Assembly (NCBI GenBank): GCA_937916345.1
Contig: CALFUE010000026.1
Location: 1 to 7,336 of the forward strand
Direction: 5' to 3'
Source: an uncultured bacterium
Lineage (GTDB): Bacteria; Bacillota; Clostridia; Lachnospirales; Lachnospiraceae
DNA: 7,336 nt
Shown here: positions 1 through 4,167 of the stretch, piece after piece
Position numbering within the stretch: the first letter of the stretch is position 1
How the letters are laid out: the number at the start of each line of letters is the position of its first letter
Translations under genes and position numbers: made by a program
The notes under the pieces: generated by a model
Database searches by the model: none
Told to the model about the DNA's origin: nothing
The model's input: only the letters and a program-made list of their open reading frames with translations

Positions 1-2
1 GT

Positions 3-143
3 ATCCCAAGGAAAAATGAGCGCATTAAGGAAGAGGACCTGGATCAACTGGCCATCGACGCGCTGAATGACGCCTGCTGCCCGGGCAATCCCCGCGAGGC
101 CACCAAGGAACAGGTCATAGAGATGTTCCGCAAACTGATGTGA
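3..143 (+). CDS. Iron-containing alcohol dehydrogenase, C-terminal end (partial)
   Basis: Only the last 46 codons and the TGA stop are inside the window; the start lies off the left edge and the first complete codon begins at base 3. The peptide ends in DACCPGNPREATKEQVIEMF followed by RKLM, the characteristic end of the group III (iron-containing) alcohol dehydrogenases such as FucO and butanol or 1,3-propanediol dehydrogenases, where an Asp-Ala-Cys...Asn-Pro-Arg turn is followed by a short final helix. Family members reduce aldehydes to alcohols in the cytoplasm with NAD(P)H and a bound divalent metal. The metal-binding His and Asp residues and the nucleotide-binding region are not in view, so substrate and cofactor cannot be told. 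It is not the ADH half of AdhE, whose end differs. The gene is convergent with the amylase gene and shows no functional tie to the flagellar genes. Confidence 0.85.
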   Translation: MPRKNERIKEEDLDQLAIDALNDACCPGNPREATKEQVIEMFRKLM

Positions 144-152
144 GAAATTGTG

Positions 153-178
153 AAATATTTTATATGTAAAAAATATTT
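153..178. repeat. AT-only inverted repeat after the dehydrogenase gene
   Basis: Two perfect 9-base arms, AAATATTTT (153-161) and AAAATATTT (170-178), flank an 8-base loop, starting 9 bases after the dehydrogenase stop codon. The stem holds A-T pairs only, so it would be weak as RNA. It could help terminate or protect the 3' end of the dehydrogenase message, or be chance in AT-rich intergenic DNA. Confidence 0.35.
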
Positions 179-187
179 TGAAACATG

Positions 188-225
188 AAAAAAGCCCGAC
201 ACAGGATGAAAACTGCTGCCGGGCT
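188..225 (-). terminator. Intrinsic terminator of the amylase gene, possibly bidirectional
   Basis: Read on the minus strand, arms AGCCCG and CGGGCT enclose a loop of about 21 bases in which a further CAG/CTG pairing is possible, and the second arm runs into six T residues (188-193). It begins about 28 bases after the amylase stop codon. On the plus strand the same hairpin is followed by a broken T tract (CTCTTT), so it may also serve the convergent dehydrogenase gene, more weakly. Confidence 0.75.
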
Positions 226-253
226 CTTTGCCTCTTCATTAGCTCATAAAAAT

Positions 254-1888
254 TTAGAAGCTTTTGATCCAGTTGATAAGTGAGTCACGATAAACATTCC
301 TTTCTACATCTGAACGCATCTGATCCGTCACGGATCCGTTTTTCTCCATACGGGCGAGGATAGCGAGCTGAAGACCTGCGATAACGCCATCCTCATAGGT
401 TTTACCCTCACTGCCTTTTGCTGCAGGAGCAGGCGAAGCTTCTGCTGTTGCTTCCGCTGCCGGCTGCTCTGCCTTAGTCTCAGATGCCTTAATCTCTTCC
501 TTAAAATCCAGCTTCTCACTGTCTGATACATTCTCTCCCGCATCTGAGGGAACGAGTATATCTCCGGAATTTCCCTCCAGCCTTACACTAATCCTGCCAT
601 CGGACTCCTTATAGCGGTTTCCTGAGAGGAGGCCTATGTACTCACTCCTGCCCTCTGCGGAAAGATTTAGGGTAGACTCGCTATCATCATTGTTTACCGC
701 CGTGATGGCGATCTTTCCATCCCACTTCCGAGAGAAAGCGAACTGCCTGTTGGTCAGCATCATCTCGGTGTAATCGCCGTAGGAAAAAACAGGGTTCGCC
801 TGTCTCACTTCTCCGAGCCTCCTGATGAGCTTTGTGGCGGGGTTCGTGTTCACAGCGTCCTTGTAATCCTCTATATTCAAAGCCGGACGAAGGGATGCAT
901 CGGAATATTTCTCCTTTTTACCATCGATGGCAAACTCAGATCCGTAATAGATCGAGGGAATGCCAGGCAGCGTGTACATCAGTATATGCACCGGAGCGAA
1001 GTGAGCCTTGTTTTTCAGCTTTGTGTATATACGCTCCACATCATGATTATCTACAAAATTGTAGAGCTTCAGACCCTGAGTGTTATTGCCGCTCATATCG
1101 TTTAAGCGCTTCACCGTATGAGCAATCTCAAAATAGTTGTGATCATTATGACCGGAGTAAAGCCCTTTGTGCAGGGTATAATTTGTCACTGAATGCAATG
1201 TATCACCGTTTACCCAGCGGGTATAATCGCCGTGAATGACCTCGCCCATCAACCAGAATTCAGGCTTCACAAGGTTTGCGGTATCTCTCAGAGCCTTCAT
1301 AAAATCGAAATCCAGTACATCGGCAGCATCAAGCCTGATGCCGTCAACATCAAACTCCGACACCCAGAATCTTATAACATCACATATATAGTCCCTGACC
1401 TCGGGGTTGCGCTGATTAAACTTTACCAGCAGATTGTAGCCGCCCCAGTTCTCATAAGAGAGGCCGTCATTGTACTCGTTGTTTCCGTCGAAATTCACCT
1501 TGCAGTACCAGTCGCGGTAACGGGAGCTCTCCCTGTTGGCCTGAAGATCCTTGAAAGCAAAGAAATCTCTGCCCGTGTGATTGAATACTCCATCAAAAAT
1601 AACCTTTATGCCCTTTGAGTGACACTTTTCCACGAAGGCCTTCAGATCTGCATTGTCTCCAAGCCGCGAATCCAGCTTTTTATAATCGGTAGTCTCATAT
1701 CCGTGCCCCACCGACTCAAACAGCGGGCCTATGTAGATAGCATTGCAGCCGATCTCCTTCACATGATCTATCCATGGATCAAGCTTTTTCAGCCTGTGCT
1801 CCACAGGTCCGTAAGTGTTCTCCTTTGGGGCGTCACAGAGTCCCAGAGGGTAAATATGATAAAAAACCGATTCATCATACCAAGCCAT
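254..1888 (-). CDS. GH13 alpha-amylase family glycoside hydrolase with C-terminal tail
   Basis: A 544-residue enzyme that should cleave or transfer alpha-glucosidic bonds of starch-, glycogen- or maltodextrin-type glucans. All four GH13 core motifs are present: region I DGVFNH (99-104), region II DGIRLDAAD (182-190) with nucleophile D187 and R185, region III MGEV (214-217) with acid/base E216, and region IV FVDNHD (278-283) with H282 and D283. The (beta/alpha)8 barrel runs from about residue 5 to 370, with a B domain around 104-165 and a beta domain around 370-448. No signal peptide or membrane segment is seen, so a cytoplasmic role is inferred. The start at 1888 is chosen because AAGGAGG lies 8 bases upstream and the protein opens MAWYDESVFYHIYP, as is usual in the family; the frame stays open up to 2143 but that would overlap fliS. 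After the catalytic part comes an Ala/Glu/Pro-rich linker (about 450-497) and a 47-residue tail. Exact specificity is not determined. Confidence 0.93.
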   Translation of the reverse strand: MAWYDESVFYHIYPLGLCDAPKENTYGPVEHRLKKLDPWIDHVKEIGCNAIYIGPLFESVGHGYETTDYKKLDSRLGDNADLKAFVEKCHSKGIKVIFDGVFNHTGRDFFAFKDLQANRESSRYRDWYCKVNFDGNNEYNDGLSYENWGGYNLLVKFNQRNPEVRDYICDVIRFWVSEFDVDGIRLDAADVLDFDFMKALRDTANLVKPEFWLMGEVIHGDYTRWVNGDTLHSVTNYTLHKGLYSGHNDHNYFEIAHTVKRLNDMSGNNTQGLKLYNFVDNHDVERIYTKLKNKAHFAPVHILMYTLPGIPSIYYGSEFAIDGKKEKYSDASLRPALNIEDYKDAVNTNPATKLIRRLGEVRQANPVFSYGDYTEMMLTNRQFAFSRKWDGKIAITAVNNDDSESTLNLSAEGRSEYIGLLSGNRYKESDGRISVRLEGNSGDILVPSDAGENVSDSEKLDFKEEIKASETKAEQPAAEATAEASPAPAAKGSEGKTYEDGVIAGLQLAILARMEKNGSVTDQMRSDVERNVYRDSLINWIKSF

Positions 1889-1896
1889 AAAATAAT

Positions 1897-1903
1897 CCTC
1901 CTT
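1897..1903 (-). promoter_or_regulatory. Ribosome binding site that fixes the amylase start
   Basis: AAGGAGG on the minus strand, 8 bases before the ATG at 1888. It is a full Shine-Dalgarno match at ideal spacing. The alternative upstream ATG pair at 1928-1933 (protein would begin MMDSEI) has no comparable site and falls in the predicted promoter, so the 544-residue form is preferred. Confidence 0.85.
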
Positions 1904-1928
1904 AATCTTAACAATAATCTCGCTATCC

Positions 1929-1956
1929 ATCATAACCTTTTTTTTATTCAATGCAA
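1929..1956 (-). promoter_or_regulatory. Probable housekeeping (SigA-type) promoter of the amylase gene
   Basis: On the minus strand TTGCAT (1951-1956) and TATGAT (1929-1934) are 16 bases apart, with a run of eight A residues in the spacer. The -10 matches TATAAT at five of six bases; the -35 at only three of six. Transcription would start near 1922, giving a leader of about 34 bases. It sits just after the fliS terminator, as an independent promoter would. No sigma-28 pattern is seen here. Confidence 0.45.
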
Positions 1957-1958
1957 AT

Positions 1959-1990
1959 AAAAAAGAGACTGACCGTAAACGAACAGCCCC
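1959..1990 (-). terminator. Intrinsic terminator after fliS
   Basis: On the minus strand GGGGCTGTTCG pairs with CGGTCAGTCTC around a 4-base loop (ten pairs, three of them G-U, one T-T mismatch), followed directly by six T residues (1959-1964). It starts 17 bases past the fliS stop codon and separates the fliC-fliS unit from the amylase gene. Confidence 0.6.
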
Positions 1991-2007
1991 TTGGAAAGTA
2001 TTTCCAT

Positions 2008-2481
2008 TCAAGCGAGGAAACCGCGGTTTGCCCCCGTGTCGCAGGATTCTGTCAATGTCCCCCTGCCGTAGGTCATGCCGACGGTCACACTCTCGGTATT
2101 CTGCATAATGGGCGCGGAATCGTCCGCCTCCGCCACCTTGCAAAACGCGCTGTAAAGCTTTTCCATCACCGCGCAGGCCTCATCCATGCCGGAGGGGTCT
2201 CTTTTTATAAGGCTCACTACCAATCTCTCCCTTGCGTATTTATAAAGTGAGAACAATGTATAGGAGAGCTCGTAGTCAAAATTCAGCGAATCTCTGAGAT
2301 CCACCAGAACCGCGTCCGCCTTTCTCAGGGATTCCTTGAAGGCGTCCTTCTCGCCCTTCGCGAGATATGACCTCGCCTCGTCGATATTCTCGAAAAATAT
2401 ATCATATATGATCACCACCATTCCGCTTCTGTTGGTATTACTGAGGCGTCTGGTAAAATCTTTCCTCATTTCGTCAGTCAT
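2008..2481 (-). CDS. fliS: Flagellin export chaperone FliS
   Basis: A 157-residue cytoplasmic chaperone that binds the C-terminal D0 segment of flagellin and keeps it monomeric until the flagellar type III export apparatus takes it. The body (about 8-120) has the FliS pattern of four amphipathic helices: FTRRLSNTNRSGMVVIIYDI at 9-28 replaces the usual YxxxxVxTAxPxxLixmLYdg start, and a helix with ELSYTLFSLYKYARERL (71-87) follows. It is longer than typical FliS (about 120-135) through a tail of some 30 residues containing GMTYGRGTLTES and ANRGFLA; similar tails occur in clostridial relatives as far as I recall. The start at 2481 lies 13 bp after the fliC stop codon, with an AGGGGTG-type ribosome site (2486-2492) right beside that stop, so translational coupling with fliC is likely. 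The usual partner fliD is not in the window. Confidence 0.85.
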   Translation of the reverse strand: MTDEMRKDFTRRLSNTNRSGMVVIIYDIFFENIDEARSYLAKGEKDAFKESLRKADAVLVDLRDSLNFDYELSYTLFSLYKYARERLVVSLIKRDPSGMDEACAVMEKLYSAFCKVAEADDSAPIMQNTESVTVGMTYGRGTLTESCDTGANRGFLA

Positions 2482-2494
2482 AATACACCCCTGA

Positions 2495-3901
2495 TCAGCT
2501 CAAGAGCTGCAGCACCTGCTGCGGCATGTCGTTCGCCTGGGAAAGCACTGAGATGGCCGCCTGGTCAAGCACCTGCTGGTTCGCGTAGTTGCTCATCTCC
2601 TCAGCCATATCTGTATCGAGGATGCGGGAGATAGCAGACTCCATATTTTCATTGGTGGCCTCAAGGCTCTTTACAGCAAAGTCTATACGGTTCTCGTAAG
2701 CTCCGATGCGGGAGCGCACGCTTGATACCTCAGCAATCGCGTCATCGAGAGCCGCGATGGCTCTGTCCGCGCCGTTGTTTACCACGAGATTTAAGTCGTC
2801 TATCATGAGAGAAATGGTGTCTACCGCCGGTATCGACATCTCTATCTCCTGAGCCTCATGGGCACCTATCTGCACCTTCATCGCGCCGATGGAGGTAGCG
2901 TCCAGCTTGTAATCCTTGTAAATGCCTGTGACAGGGTAATCCTCCTCGTCGATAGTAAAGGAAAGCTCGAAACCATTCTGATCCGTGGTTATGACTCTGT
3001 TTCCGTTGGATTTCCAGGTAGCAGTCTCGGTAAAACCGACGCAAGCGCCACTTGGATCCGTCAGGCTAACCTTTGCATCGGTGCCGCGGAAATTGGTGTT
3101 ATTCGGGTTTGATACCACATTACCGTCTATCTGTATCTCTATGGGATCTGCTTCACCGAAGGCGTCGGTGGTAAGCTGAAGATCCAGAATTCCACTTGCT
3201 CCGGAGAAGGTATTATCCACACTCAAGCCCGCTGTCTCGGCGCCTTCCCTGATGGCCTCCAGGACATCATTTTCACTTGTTGTGGCAGGAACCAAAAATG
3301 TATAGCCATTCAAAGTGACCTCGTGCGCATTTCCGTCTGCTAAATTATAGCCCGAAGCTCCGAAATCTGCCGCTCCTCTTGCATGTCTGGCGGGGATGGC
3401 GGTGAACTCGTAGAGCTTCGAGTCCACATACTCGCTGGTGCGGAAGTTTGAGACCTTCTGATCGGAAAATACCCTGCGCTCCAGAGAGCCGTCCAACAGA
3501 GTCTTGCTGTTGAATTCCGTGTCCTTTGAGATACGGTTAAGCTCGTCCTGGAGCTGGATCAGCTCATCCTGGCAAGCCTTCTTGTCGGAGGGTGTCATAG
3601 AATCAGTGGCTGCCTGAACTGACAGCTCTCTCATTCGCTGTAATATAGCCATGCTCTCGTTCAGTGCGCCGTCCGCAGTCTGGAGTACAGAGGTTCCGTC
3701 TCCGGCATTTCTTTCTGCCTGGCTCAGGGCATTGATCTGAGCACGCATCTTGTTGGATATGGCAGTACCCGAGGGATTATCCTTCGCCTGATTTATCTTG
3801 TAGCCGCTAGATAGTCTTTGTATAGAAGCCGACAGATTGTCCTCTGTCCGGTGAAGCTGTGAATTGGAAATAACAGCAGAAATATTGCGATTAACCTTCA
3901 T
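2495..3901 (-). CDS. fliC: Flagellin
   Basis: A 468-residue flagellin, the filament subunit exported through the flagellar type III system. The N-terminal D0/D1 part (1-140) has RLSSGYKINQAKDNPSGTAI (29-48) and LQRMRELSVQAA (87-98); the C-terminal D1/D0 part (about 375-468) has RSRIGAYENRIDFAV (396-410) and ends SQANDMPQQVLQLLS. The TLR5-contact positions of Salmonella FliC R90, L94 and E114 correspond to R89, L93 and E113 here. The variable middle (about 145-370) includes a segment like the flagellin hook IN repeat (about 193-260, with EVTLNGYTFLVPATT). Two cysteines, C110 and C287, are unusual for a flagellin. The start at 3901 is set by AGGAGG 7 bases upstream and by the canonical MKVNRNISA opening. 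It has a sigma-28-like promoter with a long structured leader and is followed by fliS after 13 bp. Some clostridia would call this gene hag or flaA. Confidence 0.97.
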   Translation of the reverse strand: MKVNRNISAVISNSQLHRTEDNLSASIQRLSSGYKINQAKDNPSGTAISNKMRAQINALSQAERNAGDGTSVLQTADGALNESMAILQRMRELSVQAATDSMTPSDKKACQDELIQLQDELNRISKDTEFNSKTLLDGSLERRVFSDQKVSNFRTSEYVDSKLYEFTAIPARHARGAADFGASGYNLADGNAHEVTLNGYTFLVPATTSENDVLEAIREGAETAGLSVDNTFSGASGILDLQLTTDAFGEADPIEIQIDGNVVSNPNNTNFRGTDAKVSLTDPSGACVGFTETATWKSNGNRVITTDQNGFELSFTIDEEDYPVTGIYKDYKLDATSIGAMKVQIGAHEAQEIEMSIPAVDTISLMIDDLNLVVNNGADRAIAALDDAIAEVSSVRSRIGAYENRIDFAVKSLEATNENMESAISRILDTDMAEEMSNYANQQVLDQAAISVLSQANDMPQQVLQLLS

Positions 3902-3908
3902 GACCCTT

Positions 3909-3914
3909 CCTCCT
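3909..3914 (-). promoter_or_regulatory. fliC ribosome binding site with CsrA-like GGA pair
   Basis: The minus strand reads AGAGGAGGAAGGGTC before the ATG, with AGGAGG 7 bases from the start codon. The site contains two overlapping AGGA elements, as does the Shine-Dalgarno region of Bacillus subtilis hag, which is a known CsrA target. Its role as a ribosome site is clear; CsrA binding is inference. Confidence 0.75.
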
Positions 3915-3940
3915 CTAATAACGCCAGCTTATTATCTGAC

Positions 3941-3967
3941 TTACTCTGTCGGATACCGACACCGTAA
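3941..3967 (-). promoter_or_regulatory. Hairpin in the flagellin mRNA leader near the start codon
   Basis: A near-symmetrical inverted repeat: outer arms TTAC (3941-3944) and GTAA (3964-3967), a 2x2 internal loop, then inner arms TGTCGG (3947-3952) and CCGACA (3956-3961) around ATA. That gives ten base pairs in a 27-base element, about 27 bases upstream of the fliC ribosome site. No T tract follows, so it is not a terminator. It may stabilise the message or act in translational control. Confidence 0.5.
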
Positions 3968-4017
3968 CTGCCTGAAGAACAGACACCAACGGTATCTAGC
4001 TCAAAAATTCAATTCCG

Positions 4018-4025
4018 CATCCCTG
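4018..4025 (-). promoter_or_regulatory. Candidate CsrA-binding site in the flagellin leader
   Basis: The minus strand reads CAGGGATG, which matches the CARGGAUG core of the CsrA consensus (RUACARGGAUGU) at all eight positions, roughly 100 bases upstream of the fliC ribosome site. No clear hairpin presents it. The call rests on motif match and on the known CsrA control of flagellin leaders in Firmicutes. Confidence 0.35.
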
Positions 4026-4034
4026 CTGTCTGTG

Positions 4035-4063
4035 TGATCTTATGATCAGGTCGTCCTTGACCT
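4035..4063 (-). promoter_or_regulatory. Tandem hairpins at the 5' end of the flagellin mRNA
   Basis: In the minus-strand transcript AGGTC pairs with GACCT (4059-4063 with 4048-4052) around the loop AAGGAC, directly followed by TGATC pairing with GATCA (4044-4048 with 4035-4039) around ATAA; the two share base 4048. They would lie within the first few bases of the mRNA predicted from the upstream promoter, a position where hairpins commonly protect messages from decay. The first loop carries an AAGGA element, the form CsrA binds when displayed in a hairpin loop. Confidence 0.45.
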
Positions 4064-4074
4064 TTACACGAGTA

Positions 4075-4099
4075 TTATCGGATGAAGAGGGTTCTTTTA
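4075..4099 (-). promoter_or_regulatory. Sigma-28 (SigD)-like promoter of fliC
   Basis: The minus strand has TCCGATAA (4075-4082), seven of eight bases of the sigma-28 -10 element GCCGATAA. The nearest TAAA (4096-4099) is 13 bases upstream, shorter than the usual 15; TAAT at a 16-base spacing is the alternative -35. It is the only CCGATA between the preceding terminator and fliC. Transcription from near 4067 gives a leader of about 166 bases. Confidence 0.6.
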
Positions 4100-4114
4100 T
4101 TACCCCATGACAAT

Positions 4115-4141
4115 AAAAAAGACCCTCCGGAGAGAGTCTTT
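4115..4141 (-). terminator. Intrinsic terminator of the 978-residue gene
   Basis: On the minus strand AAAGACTCTC pairs with GAGGGTCTTT (ten pairs, one U-G) around the loop TCCG, and the second arm runs into six T residues (4115-4120). It begins 27 bases after the stop at 4168 and lies just upstream of the fliC promoter. The wobble makes the hairpin better on the minus than on the plus strand. Confidence 0.85.
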
Positions 4142-4167
4142 AAATCATGAAAACCAATAATCCTCAT

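Noticed and set aside
328..543. Minus-strand open frame of 71 residues inside the amylase gene
   Set aside because: It is very rich in Arg, Gln and Leu, as expected from a shifted reading of the Ala/Glu/Pro-rich linker, and has no ribosome site.
1889..2143. Upstream extension of the amylase reading frame by 85 residues
   Set aside because: It overlaps fliS, the terminator and the promoter, its sequence is unlike any GH13 N-terminus, and the perfect ribosome site and family-typical opening mark 1888 as the start.
832..2250. Series of plus-strand open frames opposite the amylase and fliS genes
   Set aside because: They are antisense shadows of well-supported genes, with no recognisable domains and no ribosome sites.
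2491..2498. CTGATCAG palindrome at the fliC stop codon as an operator
   Set aside because: It is only 8 bases and forms part of the fliC end and fliS ribosome site; such a short palindrome is easily chance.
2856..3179. Short open frames on both strands within fliC
   Set aside because: They overlap the intact flagellin frame, are short and have no recognisable content.
3941..3967. Leader hairpin as a terminator or attenuator of fliC
   Set aside because: No T tract follows the hairpin on the minus strand, so intrinsic termination is not supported; it is kept only as a structural element.
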